A stretch of DNA of 64,000 nucleotides, taken from positions 1,736,001 through 1,800,000 of the forward strand of contig MBPM02000005.1 in assembly GCA_001695595.3 (NCBI GenBank), written 5' to 3'. The notes beneath the pieces were generated by a model. That model saw only the letters and a list, made by a program, of their open reading frames with translations. It was not told where the DNA came from and searched no databases. Position numbers and translations under genes: made by a program. Source of the stretch: Plasmopara viticola (lineage: Eukaryota; Oomycota; Peronosporomycetes; Peronosporales; Peronosporaceae). This document shows, in pieces, positions 33,160 through 43,984 of this stretch. How positions within the stretch are numbered: the first letter of the stretch is position 1; each line of letters opens with the position of its first letter.

Positions 33160-36100
33160 TGGACTCTGAGAGGGTTCTCTCTCAACGCGAATGGTTTGAA
33201 TAACGTAACACAACGTACCCTGAACTTCTTTTCAAAAAACTTTCACATTGTGGGTTTGCAAGAGACAAACTTCACGGGTATCAAAAGCTTTAAACGAGCG
33301 AAACATCACTGGAATACGGCTTCAAAGCCGAATTCCAGCTTTTGCTCACACGACAACACAGACACCTTTACCGAGTACAATGGGGTAGGCCTGCTGCTTA
33401 CACCCTCGTGCCCTGTCCGCACTCTTCATGATGTTGCACGCCAGCATGTCTCTTCAACGGAAATATTGCCCCGATACTTGTCAGTGCGAGGCACATTGGA
33501 CTCTGCCGTGACCTACATTCACGTGGTCTACGCTCCGGTCCAGCCAAGCCAGCGGACGGACTTTTTTGCAGCCCTCCCCCGCACCTTCGAAGAAGACTCT
33601 CAACACCTTGTGCTTGGTGACTTGAATACAGTCCTTTCAAGTCAGCTCGACCAAGCAAGGCAAAAGGATCGAAACCGAGTCCAAGGCCGAGAATCCTTGT
33701 TAGACTGGATGACCACCTTGCACTTGGTGGATGCCTGGCGTCTCCAGTATCCAGACGTCCAAGAATTTACTAGCCCCAACAGCAGCTCCAGACTCGACTA
33801 CGTCTTGGTAAGCTCCCGACTTTTTCGCTCGGCAACCCAAGATATCCATCATGACTTCCGAGGCTAGGCAAGTCAAGGAAATCACGCTGGAGTTTCATCT
33901 TAAACTTGGTACTTCCTGCTTCAAGCCCCTTCTCGGGCCCCATGGAAATGTCCATCTCGGTTCATTTAGCTCCCGGAGGCACAGGAACATCTGCATCACT
34001 CGCTTCGTGAGCTCGCAGACTCTTTTCGAAGCCCCAAACAGAAGCTCCTACAATCCCGGTTGCCATCTCGACGAACACAAGCGAAGAGACTCGATCTTTT
34101 TAAGGGATCTTTTTCGATCCAAGGAAAACGAGCGCCAACGGACACTTGAAGACCTCCACCTCAAAGTAAACGCACTACAACGCGCCCAGGCTACCAACCC
34201 AGTTGACGACTACTCCGTACAGCTTACGGCCGCGAGGGCCAAGCTTAAGGAAATACTGGAGGAGCAATCCCACTATGCGTCCAAGCAAAAATTTGCCTCG
34301 GACCTCAAGCAGACTGAGCATTGCTCCAAGTACTTCTTTCGGCCACCCCGGATCCTCCACAAGACGCTCATTCCTGTGGATACGGCCGAAGATCTCGAGC
34401 CCACTTGCAAAGCCTTCTCTTCGTATTGGTCTGGCGTGTACTGCTCACCGTCCAAGGAGTTCGGACACGTCAAGCCCATCTGGAACAGCATCCAGCTCTC
34501 CCGGATACTCCAACATACCAAGACTCGATTGGCGCCAAAGATCAGGCTTATTTGGACAGCCACTTTACGGCGAACGAATCCCACTGGGCGCTATCACATA
34601 CTTCGGCCGGCAAAATGCCTGGGCCCGACGGCCTTCCAGTCGAGTATTACAAGACCAACCCTTCTCTTTGGAGCCGTGTTTTGGAGATTGTCTACGCGGC
34701 CCAACTCCAACTCGACCGCATGGCTAAATTCCAGCGGCGTGCTTAAGTCTCGTTGTTATACAAGAAAGGGGACCGCAAGGTCCCCAGCAACTATCGACCA
34801 ATCACGCTCCTGAATGTGGTTGCCAAATTGGGACCCAAGATTCTTGCCCACCGCCTGGGCTCGATCCTCAATAACCTTCTCCACTCCGACCAATTTTGGT
34901 TTGTTCCGGGACGGGACATCCGTCACGCGCACTTGCGGTTTCAGGCCTTATCCCAGCTATTCGGCAAGGAAGGATATCCAGCCGGGGCTTTTCACTCGAT
35001 TTCGCCAAGGATTTCGATAGTGTCGATTGGGAGGCGCTTGACATGGTCTTGCGGCTTTTTGGGTTCGGCGACACGTTCAGGCGCTGGATCCGGGTCCTTT
35101 TCCCTGGAACTCTGGTATCACTCATGTTCAACGGCCGCCCGTTAAGTCCGTTCGAACTAGGCGCAGGGGTTCGACAGGGAGACCCCCTCTCCCCTGCATT
35201 TTTTGTGCTTTTCATTGAACCCTTGTTGAACCTACTAAGGGCGAAACTGAAGGATTGCGGCTTGCGTAGCGGGGATACGACGCACTCGGTGATCAGTTTC
35301 GCCGATGATTGCACTGGCCTTCTTTCCGACCTCAAGCACACCAAGTTTTTTCTCAGCCAAGTGGAAGACTTCTGTGCAGCTTCGAGGATGCGGCTCAACA
35401 AGAACAAGACAGTGATACTTCCCTTTCACTCTTGGTCAGCTCAGAACGGGACTCTACGCCAGTCCTTATCCAAGCTGGGAGTGATCGTGGTTGGAAGCAC
35501 GGAGCGTGCGAAGCTGTTGAGAATGCTTTACGGCCCAACTCTCAGCGACGCTGACAGGCTCCAGCACTTGCTCACAGAAATGGAAACCGGGCACGCACGC
35601 TGCGTGGCCAAGTCGTGATCCTACAACAACTTATTCTACCAACACTGTACTATTCGGCTAGCGTCTGTCACGTTCCCTCAACTGGATTCCAAGACCAGCT
35701 TATGAAGCTAATTTTGCGCTTCCTTTGCCGGTTCAAGGCCTCCAACACTCTCCTCAAGGCTTGGTGGTTTATCCCTTCCATAAAGTCGGACTTGGTTTCA
35801 CTCCCATCTCCGATATGATTCAAAGCCTTCAACTGCACATGCTCTGCAAGGTGATCCTAGCTGGACGGACTCCCCCAGGAAGGACCGTTCCCTCGTGGGC
35901 AGCCCCTGTTATTCGTCTTTCCGACCAAGCCGCAGCTCCGTGGGGGAAGGACTTGGACATACTATACGCACCCGTGACTACCAGCCCAGACTACGCAGTC
36001 TCCCGACGGTCTACCCACTGGACAGCATTAGGGGCGTACTGGCAATTTGTGCTATTCACGTGGCATACTCGACTTCGAGCAAAGGCCACTCGTCTCCAAG

Positions 36101-36498
36101 TCAAATTCTACAAGCTCACAATGCCGATACTTGACAACGCAGACATCGCTTACAGCCACCGTGGACGCACACTGACCGGAACCGCGCGACCACTCGGGTT
36201 GGTAACCCTCCTGGCCAACAACGGTATCCTTCGCCCTATGGATCTGTTTCGGGTTTGTGAGCGACGGGTGACGGCAGCGAGATTCTCTCAATCTCTCAGC
36301 CACCTTGCACCGGGACGGATTACCAGCGTACGTTCTTGTTTCAACTTTTTGGACAAAGCCGATCGACATCTCAACTCGCCCGCCGAATACCCAATCGGAC
36401 CGATCCAAGCAGTCCAACGCCACGCAGCATTCCACGCATGGGTCTTCGACATCTATGAAATTGCTGAGCTAGTGTCCATAAGATTGTTCACTTCTTAG
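33160..36498 (+). pseudogene. LINE ORF2: AP endonuclease plus reverse transcriptase, broken
   Basis: The endonuclease (exonuclease-endonuclease-phosphatase fold) runs in 33160-33867 with LNANGLN, IVGLQETN (catalytic Glu), VLGDLNT and SRLDYVLVSS. A frame change follows into 33851-34550 (helical linker), then another into GPDGLPVEYYK (near 34620), a TAA at 34744-34746, NYRPITLLNVVAKL (near 34790), and a shift near 34990 into LDFAKDFDSVDWEALD, GVRQGDPLSPAFF and the catalytic SFADDCTG (near 35300). Stop at 35616-35618, then further shifts to a C-terminal region ending at 36498. Motif set is that of Tx1/L1-clade LINE RT. Confidence 0.88.
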
Positions 36499-36520
36499 CC
36501 GGACACACTACCCACGAAGT

Positions 36521-37667
36521 GAGTGCAACGACCGGTAGTGGGGAGTCGCAAAGCATATCACTCAATACCTTGATATTCGGATATGGTGTACTTTGGATTG
36601 TATCCTTACACCTTTAAATCCCTCAGCGCTAGTGGTATCGTTAGCATGGGCATATCGGATCGCTTTCTTTCTCCTGAAGACTGCCATAGACTTTTCTGTA
36701 CACATGGGTACCTACATGTGTACAGAAAAGTCCATGGCAGTTGTCGGGTGATCGGTGACTCCTCGTACAACTTTTGTAAAAAAAGTTTTTGGCGATGAAG
36801 CCGTATAAAGAATGCTGTCATTACCACGACGTTTTTTCGCAATCCTGGCGGACAATAGACCAGGAGAGTGGTCGTTGGCTCTCCTTCATTTCGACCGCCC
36901 GTAGACAGGTGAGTCTGTGGACTTCAGAGCGAAAAAGAGGGGCATGCACGCATTTTCCGTCGCAATGGAGTATGTAATTTCCAAAGATTCTGGCTGACAA
37001 ACTATCTTTGACTAGATGCCTTCAGCGCAAGCGCGACTTTTGTGGTAGGCACGTCCTTCGTCGCACTCGCACTCTCTGTTGTCGTTGTAGATGCCGTTTG
37101 TGATGTAGTGAGATTGTTGGGCTCCGAAGCAATCTCCTAGAGGGATAGCCTTGTCATCGCGTATTGAACCAGCAAAGTAGCAGCCATTTTTTGGTGCTGG
37201 ATTCGATGAAAGTCAAAGAAGTTGGACAAGATTCATTCTTCTCTCATTCCTCTTTGATATGGAACACAACAACACAAATGTATCTGGCCAATACGACTCT
37301 TGTGATAGAGACTGGCCATAAGAAGTGAAAGGAATCAGTCACAAGAGTGCATAGTCCTTTACGAGACGATCGTATATTAGATTACGTGCCTCTCCTGCAT
37401 GCATTGGCAGTGCAACCCATTTTAGATGTCACAACACAGTGTCACCCTTGGTACCACTCTTTTGTACCCTCGGAACACTCATCCCCCGTATTTTGCAACC
37501 CCTTACATACCGGTGACTCCCCGTAATCACTTGATTGGCCAACTCCTGCAAGTTTGCGCAAGCCCTGCGCCATTCTCCCGTATTATCTATGATATCAACT
37601 CCACACCCACCCACTCATCCCGTCCCCCATTACCGACAGCCCATTCCTCAACTTCATCGTCGGTCCC
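36521..37667. other. Intergenic DNA between LINE and the leuCD-type gene
   Basis: Contains the hairpin at 36681-36740 and unremarkable sequence; 37400-37667 is C-rich and probably the 5' region of the downstream gene. Confidence 0.4.
36681..36740. repeat. Near-perfect 26-bp palindrome (hairpin)
   Basis: CTGCCATAGACTTTTCTGTA and onward is repeated as its complement with one mismatch around a GGTACC centre (36708-36713). 60 bp in total, so a strong cruciform/hairpin. No poly-T after it on the plus strand. Confidence 0.92.
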
Positions 37668-39800
37668 ATGGTCTCGCCTCATCCCCCCATGAACGTGATT
37701 GAAAAGATCCTTTGCCACCACGCCGTGGGCCTCTCCGAGCCCTTTGTGCGCGTGGGCGACGTCCTCTGCGTCAAAGCCGACTGGACCATTGCCAGTGAAT
37801 TGACGTTCCAAGCCATGGACACGATGCACGCTGCGATTGGCCGGCCCCCGTTGCATCGTCCCGATCGCTTTTGGCTGGCGTTGGACCATACCGTCGATCC
37901 CCGCGTAAATCACTTGCCTAAGCAAAAAGCTTTGATTGACATGTCGACGCAATTTGCCAAAACCCACGGCGTCACGGATTTTCAACCCGCAAATACTACC
38001 ATCATGCATACCGAATTTGCGCGCAAACGGGCGCAACCGGGTCAGATTGTCATTGGGGCCGATAGCCACACGTGCAGTGCCGGGGGCATGGGCGCCTTTG
38101 CCGCGGGTTTGGGCGCGGGCGACGTCGTCATGCCCCTCGTCACGGGCCAAACGTGGTTTAAAGTCCCGGAAGTGTGTTTTATTGAATTCATTGGCGCCCC
38201 CCGCTTTGGCATTGGGGGCAAAGACATTATCCTGTACATTCTCGGGGAATTGAAGCGCAATACCGTGGCGTTCGAACGCGCCGTGTACTATGGCGGCAGC
38301 GGGCTCCAGTACCTCTCGGACGACGCCCGCTTTGCCGTGGCCAACATGAGTACGGAGTTTGGCGGCATTGCCGGCGTGTTCCAGGCCGATGCCATCACCC
38401 ACCGCGTGTTGCAGCAGCGCACGTCGCACTTTGACGAAGCGCTGTTCTTTGCACCCGACGCCGGGTGCCACTATGCCGTGCACCACGTCATTGACCTCGC
38501 CCGGGTCCACCCGTTGCTGGCGTTGTACCCGTCCCCGGATAATTGTGTGCCCGTACACGAAAAGCTCGGGATGCCGTTGCACGGGTGTTTTATTGGGGCC
38601 TGTACCACGACCCAAGAGGATTTGATCCTCGGGGCCATGGTGTTGCAACAAGCCATGCTCGAGGGCAAACGACCGTCCGCGCACGGGCACCGTCGCGTGA
38701 CGCCCGGGAGTCTGGAGATTATCCAGCGCTTGAAAGACTTGGGATTGATACGAATCTACGAAGAAGCGGGATTTACCGTGGGAGTCCCGAGTTGCAGTTT
38801 TTGTGTCGGGATCGGGGCCGATGTGGCAGGGGAAGGGGAAGTGTGGTTATCGAGTCAAAACCGGAATTTTCGCAACCGCATGGGGAAAGGGGCGATTGGC
38901 CATTTGAGTTCTGCGGCCGTGGTAGCCGCGTCGAGTTTCGACATGGAAGTCGTGGACCCGCTGCCGTATTTGCAGAAACTCAACAAGGACGACTTTAATC
39001 GGTACCGCGATTGGGTCGAACCAAAGGCCGCCTTGTCCGAGCCCGAGCCAGCTTGTTCGTACACGGTAACCGAGCCCAAACCGGTGCTTGCCGCCAAAAC
39101 CGATGAAGAAAGTGGGCAACAGGCAAAAGAACAAGCGGCAGTGGCCGAATTGGAAGCCGCGTTGCCACCGAAATTCAGTGGCAAAGTGCAAAAATTTGGC
39201 GACAATGTCGACACGGACGCCGTGATTCCTGCCCAATTCATGGGGCTCAACAAGTCGTCCCCATTGTGGCCGGCCGAGTGCGAGACGGAACTCGAGGTGC
39301 TGGCGGCCAAAGCATTTGCCTACGTGCGTCCCGACTTTTCGCAAAAGGTACAAGAGGGGTACAATATTATTGTGGCTGGTACCGCGTTTGGCAGTGGCTC
39401 TTCCCGCGAAGAAGCAGCCATTTGCCTCAAAGCCGCTGGCGTCCAAGCCGTGATTGCCAAGTCGTTTGCGTACATTTACGCTCGGAATCAACCCAATAAT
39501 GCCTTGCTCGGGATTGTCGTGACGGATGAAAAGTTTCATGCCTTGGCCGACGAAGGGGCGGAAGTGACGGTGGATTTGCGCAACCGCGTCGTGCGTGTCA
39601 AGGATCATCAAGTCGCGTTTTCCCTCACGCAACTCGAAGAGGCTTTTCTGAACGGCGGAGGGCTCCAAGCGCTCTTTAAACGGCATCGAGCCGATTTGTT
39701 CCGTGCCGCCATGCGTGGCAAAGCTCCGCAAGTCGTTTCCTCGGGTGACGTCGGCTGTGGCGATAGTTGCAGTGACGAAACCACGACGCCGGCGTGGTAG
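37668..39800 (+). CDS. Aconitase-superfamily dehydratase, LeuC-LeuD fusion (3-isopropylmalate dehydratase type)
   Basis: 710 residues, one exon, TAG at 39798-39800. The second ATG at 37689 (MNVIEKILCHHAVG) matches the usual family start better and would give 703 residues. Residues ~8-445 are the catalytic LeuC-type part: DHTVD near 73, GADSHT near 130, 4Fe-4S ligands Cys312 (GACTTT), Cys376 and Cys379 (SCSFC). An acidic Glu/Ala linker (~455-500) joins a LeuD-type swivel domain with GDNVDTDAVIPAQFM (~510) and the substrate-binding AGTAFGSGSSREEA (~570). It should isomerise 2-isopropylmalate in leucine synthesis, though homoaconitase-like or other aconitase-superfamily activity cannot be excluded. 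The tail is Cys/Thr-rich. High GC at third positions. No clear mitochondrial presequence. Confidence 0.92.
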   Translation: MVSPHPPMNVIEKILCHHAVGLSEPFVRVGDVLCVKADWTIASELTFQAMDTMHAAIGRPPLHRPDRFWLALDHTVDPRVNHLPKQKALIDMSTQFAKTHGVTDFQPANTTIMHTEFARKRAQPGQIVIGADSHTCSAGGMGAFAAGLGAGDVVMPLVTGQTWFKVPEVCFIEFIGAPRFGIGGKDIILYILGELKRNTVAFERAVYYGGSGLQYLSDDARFAVANMSTEFGGIAGVFQADAITHRVLQQRTSHFDEALFFAPDAGCHYAVHHVIDLARVHPLLALYPSPDNCVPVHEKLGMPLHGCFIGACTTTQEDLILGAMVLQQAMLEGKRPSAHGHRRVTPGSLEIIQRLKDLGLIRIYEEAGFTVGVPSCSFCVGIGADVAGEGEVWLSSQNRNFRNRMGKGAIGHLSSAAVVAASSFDMEVVDPLPYLQKLNKDDFNRYRDWVEPKAALSEPEPACSYTVTEPKPVLAAKTDEESGQQAKEQAAVAELEAALPPKFSGKVQKFGDNVDTDAVIPAQFMGLNKSSPLWPAECETELEVLAAKAFAYVRPDFSQKVQEGYNIIVAGTAFGSGSSREEAAICLKAAGVQAVIAKSFAYIYARNQPNNALLGIVVTDEKFHALADEGAEVTVDLRNRVVRVKDHQVAFSLTQLEEAFLNGGGLQALFKRHRADLFRAAMRGKAPQVVSSGDVGCGDSCSDETTTPAW

Positions 39801-39929
39801 GGTCGAGGTATTGTTATTGTGAATAAACGCCTTTTTTTTACCAGTGCAAATAGCAAATGGGGTACACGAGATCTTTGGACCACGAACAGGCACGAGGGTA
39901 CACTGCTTGCCACACGGTACAGGGACGAC

Positions 39930-41837
39930 ATGTTCGAAGATGGGACGTTGAGCAGTGCAAGCTTTAAGGCAAAGCAAACCAAGCAGGTAGGAGACGTGTC
40001 TTCACAGACTCTTGGAATTGAGACCGTCGAGTGTGGAGTGCAAACCGAGAACGAGAGTGGCGCGAGTTCGACTCAAACGACGTATGTGCAACCGCCCGTC
40101 AAGAAAGGCAAGGGGAAACCTGCCGAGGCGCAGGAAGCACAGCAGCGTCAAGTGGCCCAATGTATGGCAAAGGTCGGCGACTTGATGCTGCGCGAAGTGG
40201 CCAAGAATGGATCCAGTAGCTCCTGGTTTAGTGGTACCGTGCGTCTCGCGTGCTTGGTGGGCTAAATGTACTGATTTATGGGTCCAGGGTTCGAACACTA
40301 TCTGGACCAATCGGATCAAAACGACAGCCGGCACCTGTACCACTTATTGTTTGACTCGACCACTTATTTCGAGTCACAAGGCTCCCAACTCGCGTGCACG
40401 GGCGTCTCGTGGAACGCAACGGGCTCCGTCATTGCGGTGGCATACGGCCGCTTCGATCATTCGGGCTGGTGCAATTACCGCTCGGCGCTTTGCTTGTGGA
40501 ATGTCTTTCAGAGCGACTTTAAGCCCGACAAACCGGCCCTTGTGTTGGAAACGTCGGTACGAGAAAATCGAAAAAAAATCCGAGCCCCAATCACAATTCT
40601 CTAACTGGTACCACCAATATAATCCAGAGTGGCCTCATGTGCGTTTCGTTTCACCCACTTAATCCCTCGATCGTCGCAGCGGGGTCTTTTAATGGCGAAG
40701 TCTTTGTGTGGGACACGGAACCCGTGGAGTATAAATTCTTCTCCTCGGGCATTGGAGACTACTTTCATCGTGACCCAGTGACCAAAGTGGCGTGGGTGTA
40801 CGACCTGCAAAGTGCCGACTATAATGTACGATCACGATTTGATTGAATGGCACAAGGCTGACAATAGTATTGGCGTGTAGATTGCAAGTATCAGTATGGA
40901 CGGAAAAATCCTGTTTTGGCGCCTAAAAGATAAATTGGCGTTTCCCGTGGAGGGGTACGAAATGCATTTGCCGTTAACCGACGGGATAAAACCACGCAAC
41001 ACGACTGCGTGTTCGCCGGTATTGGGTGGTAAAACCATGGCGGTGAATACGTTGGATAAAACCACGCGTGCGTTTATCCTTGGATCCGAAGGTGGGCTTG
41101 TTGCGCGTTGTTTTGCCAACGCCAATGCAACAAGTCGCGCGTCCGAGTTCAAAGGCGAAAAAAAGTGGACTGCCACGGCCGCGCGTTTACTCAGCAACCT
41201 CCCGCCGTCCAAGCTGCAGAGTGCCCGTCGCCAAGTCGAAGCCCATGCGTCGGCGAAACGAAGCAAAGACGTGACCCTGGCCACAGTCTACGAAGCACGC
41301 TTGAATCCGGCGTCGCTTTTTCCAAACGCGTTGGATTTTCTCTTTGACGCCCACTTGGGACCCGTGTACGATGCCACGTTTTCCCCGTTTCGCAAAAACA
41401 CGTTTCTCACGGCGTCCGCAGACGGGACGCTTCGCCTGTACTCGACGAGGCAACGGGCGTGTCTCCTCTCGATGGACGTCTCGCCCTCTTCGGCTTATCT
41501 CTATGCCGTGCAATGGTCCCGGACCCGTCCCGCGGTCTTTGCCACGGCAAGTGAAGATGGCCACGTGTACGTCTTTGACCTTACTGTAGACCACGTCAAT
41601 TCAGTGGCAACGTTGAGTGGCAAATTGGCACCTGTGGCATTAAACGCCACGGTCGCAACGACGTCGGAGAGTGGCGCCCCCATGTTTGCCTTGGATTTTA
41701 ATCCCCGCCAACGCAACTTTCTGGCCGCAGGGGACGGGGCGGGGGTTGTACACATTTGGAAACTCTCGTGGCAACTTGCAACGTTGCAAACCCGTGAAAC
41801 TGAAGTATTGGAGGCATTGGAAGGTAAAAATGGCTAG
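39930..41837 (+). CDS. WD40 dynein-2 intermediate chain, WDR34/DYNC2I2-like
   Basis: Four exons joined by GT-AG introns of 54, 71 and 55 bp: 39930-40233, 40288-40556, 40628-40825, 40881-41837; 575 residues. The N-terminal part has a QT motif region (VSSQTLGIETVECGVQTE), like the dynein light chain-binding part of this family, then a helix VGDLMLREVAKN. WD repeats follow: ACTGVSWNATGSVIAVAYGR, MCVSFHPLNPSIVAAGSFNG with EVFVWD, SISMDGKILFW, LFILGSEGG-like FILGSEGGLVARC, YDATFSPFRKNTFLTASADG, AVQWSRTRPAVFATASEDGH, FALDFNPRQRNFLAAGDGAG. The protein is part of the retrograde intraflagellar transport motor. The start is uncertain: ATG 39930 is the first in frame, but the frame opens at 39819 after a CTTTTTTTTTACCAG acceptor-like tract, so an upstream exon may exist. 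Confidence 0.85.
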
Positions 41838-42041
41838 GCAAAAGGAAGAAAGGATAAAAGCCACTGTAAAACCAAGTGGTAAAACATGTTGCAAACTAGA
41901 TTTTTTTTTTATTTCCGTCCAAGATCTTTGGCCGTGCGATGGGCATGCAAACTCCACTCCATTTTCGTCTGTGTCACTGTACACGACAATAAGTTGCAAT
42001 ACAGTGGAAGGTACAATGGGGCTGGTACCATTTGGTACCAA

Positions 42042-43032
42042 TTAGGCCGTGTACGTACCAGGCATGACACGACGCATCTCTTTGAACGTCTCGATCGACA
42101 TGTTAATGTACATATCTTCAAGATTTGCGTGGAGTTCATCCTCGGCTTCTTTGATGATACGCACGATGGCATCGCCTACGCCACTGGCACGCTCGACTGG
42201 GCTTTCTTGTTCAATGTCGCTCGAATTTTGAAGCTGCAAATTGCCATTCTCAAAGTAATGGACATGCAATGCAATCGTGCCCTTGACAAGAATTGGCGTG
42301 CGGGTCAACTCGACTTCCCAGTGCGATTTCCAGCGGCCTCCCCAAAAGTTGCGAAGATTAATGCGCTCAGTGCATAAGTTGATGACGAGCTTAGTACCCA
42401 CGAGGTACACACCAGCCGTGCCGCTGGTACACAAAAGACGTCACCTGTCGGTACCTCCAGCTAGTGATAATCTATTCTTACCCGTGCATGTACTCGACTT
42501 GCAAGTACGACTCTAACGCCGTCTGGACTTCCTGTCTGCCCCCCAAAATTTATAAAATATATACTACATTTTTTCAAGCAAGCGCCTACTCACCGCTCCT
42601 TTTCAAACTCGGCAACTCGATCTTGAGGCATCGGTGCGACATCATCCGGCACGATCTGTTGCTTAATGTGGTCAAAGCCAAAAACGCGGTTGCCGATCGG
42701 ATCCACGTAGTGCGTGGTGTCTACTTCACCCTCTTTACAAATCAAGATCTGTCACAATATATATCGTTAAACACATCACCTTTCGTAAAGAATAAAAATC
42801 TTCAAACCTTATACTCTGCATCGGGCACATCAACGGGTACCATATTCGTCACATTATAAGCGTGGAGCGTGCCGCGCACTGCTGCGTCGTGCAGCACGTG
42901 CTCGGGCACGAGCTTCCCTACATCCCGCAACACCTCGTGAACCTGACCCGGTGGGCTCGCCAACAGAAAGCGCTGTGCAATCTGTCGCTTTTCCTCGTCC
43001 GTCGCTGCCTCACACGCCCACTCGTCTCCCAT
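42042..43032 (-). CDS. F-actin capping protein subunit alpha
   Basis: Four exons on the minus strand: 43032-42808, 42748-42594, 42535-42482, 42423-42042, with introns of 59, 58 and 58 bp; 271 residues, the family length. Binds barbed ends of actin filaments as a heterodimer with the beta subunit. Family marks: DEEKRQIAQRFLLASPPG near the N-terminus, VLRDVGKLV, GFDHIKQ, then TLVINLC-like KLVINLCTERINLRNFWGG, GRWKSHWEV, IALHVHYFENGNLQL (alpha-tentacle side) and C-terminal FKEMRRVMPGTYTA. The first ATG (43032) follows a TTG that could extend the frame; the ATG fits the family. Convergent with the WDR34 gene and divergent from the RABL3 gene. Confidence 0.9.
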
Positions 43033-43103
43033 GATTTGTGTCTCGCCCAACTCTTTTGTCTAATTACGTATGTTTCGGCACATCCTCTCATCCTTTATAA
43101 AAT
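43033..43103. promoter_or_regulatory. 71-bp divergent intergenic region (CAPZA / RABL3)
   Basis: Both starts are fixed by protein homology, so all upstream promoter elements of two essential genes must fit in 71 bp or extend into the coding sequence. It holds a pyrimidine-rich CTCATCCTTT near 43085 on the plus strand, similar to the oomycete initiator core TCAYTYY, and a TATAAAAT (43095-43102) just before the RABL3 ATG. Confidence 0.6.
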
Positions 43104-43904
43104 ATGGAAACCCCGAGTGTACGTATCCTCGTCGTGGGGGATTCCGGCGTCGGCAAGACCACGCTGCTCCGGTCGCTCTGCCGCTTGCATTCGCCCCATT
43201 CGATCGATCAGGAAACGCCACCGACGTGCTGGACGACGGGATGCGACGTGCACGTGCTCCTCCAGGTCCTCGAGCCACACGGGCACGAGGTGTTTGTGGA
43301 ATTCCTCGACGTCGGCGGCCACCGCAAGTACGAGCGCAGTCGCGGGGCGTTTTACCACAATGTTCACGGCATGCTATTGGTGCACGACGTGAGCAATGCC
43401 AAGAGTGGCGAACATCTTCGGAATTGGTACAAAGAGGTGCAGGATATGCAGAAGCGGAAAGCGTGCGTGGTACCACCCACTGGCAAGGTGCAGGACGTGC
43501 CGACGTTGACAGACTTGCCAAAACTCGTGGTGGGCAACAAGAAGGATTTAAAGGGAGAGCGTATGAATGCGATGGTGACGGGAGGGAGTGGAGTCGCCGA
43601 GTTCCAATCCATCGCTTGCATTGAATCGGTACGCTGGATATAAGGTTTCAGAGTAAGGTGGGGGACTGATCGTGGTTGATTTCTATGATTGGTGTGGGTC
43701 CAGCGGGCGGATCCATTAACTATGGAACCGAGTGGCATCTTTGAAACGTTTTTGCACCAAACCGTAGCATTTGCGAATCGAGATGGCAGCGTGCGTGGCA
43801 CGACGTGCCACATGGGAGGACGACCGACTAATCGAGTAGCTGGTACACTCGAGGGCAGTGGTACGAGGTTGGCGTCGCGTGGGGTACGCTCGCGATGGTG
43901 GTAA
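43104..43904 (+). CDS. Rab-like GTPase 3 (RABL3-like)
   Basis: Two exons, 43104-43628 and 43704-43904, with a 75-bp intron (GTACGC...GGTCCAG); 241 residues. P-loop GDSGVGKT at 12-19, FLDVGGH in place of the Rab WDTAGQ switch II motif, and NKKD near residue 152 for guanine specificity. The missing C-terminal prenylation Cys (it ends RSRWW), the DVGG motif and the long insert after the helix NLRNWYKEVQ-like LRNWYKEVQDMQKR are RABL3 traits. RABL3 regulates membrane traffic/prenylation of other GTPases in animals; role in oomycetes unknown. Convergent, 80 bp from the following gene. Confidence 0.82.
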
Positions 43905-43984
43905 GGTACAAAGTCTAGTTTTGCGTAAGATATAAGCCTAGCTATATTACACGTGGGGCCAATCCCATGGCCGTGCTCCTCTTT

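Larger units (their letters stand above)
30690..36520 (+). mobile_element. Non-LTR retrotransposon (Tx1/L1-like LINE), inactivated
   Basis: About 5.8 kb, much GC-richer than its flanks, with two coding blocks: ORF1 (31218-33098) and an endonuclease/reverse transcriptase block (33160-36498). The 5' region is Pro/C-rich (30740-30860). Neither the exact ends nor a target duplication could be fixed; no long poly(A) tail is seen after the last stop at 36498. Reading frame changes at several places make this copy dead, but domains are well preserved. Confidence 0.88.

Noticed and set aside
38847..39977. A 376-codon ORF on the minus strand opposite the leuCD-type gene (and 367 codons at 37587-38690)
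   Set aside because: Shadows caused by the GC-rich third positions of the plus-strand gene, whose catalytic motifs are unmistakable; the shadows have His/Arg/Gly-rich composition and no family.
40278..40300. tRNA-like GGGTTCGAAC box
   Set aside because: It lies at a splice acceptor inside the WDR34-like gene with no matching A box or cloverleaf; no tRNA or rRNA gene was found in the window.
39819..41837. WDR34-like gene as a frameshifted pseudogene
   Set aside because: Each frame change coincides with a GT...AG pair of 54-71 bp that restores both frame and WD-repeat homology; introns explain it better.
42042..43032. CAPZA as gene fragments
   Set aside because: Four exons join with consistent phases to give a full-length 271-residue protein.
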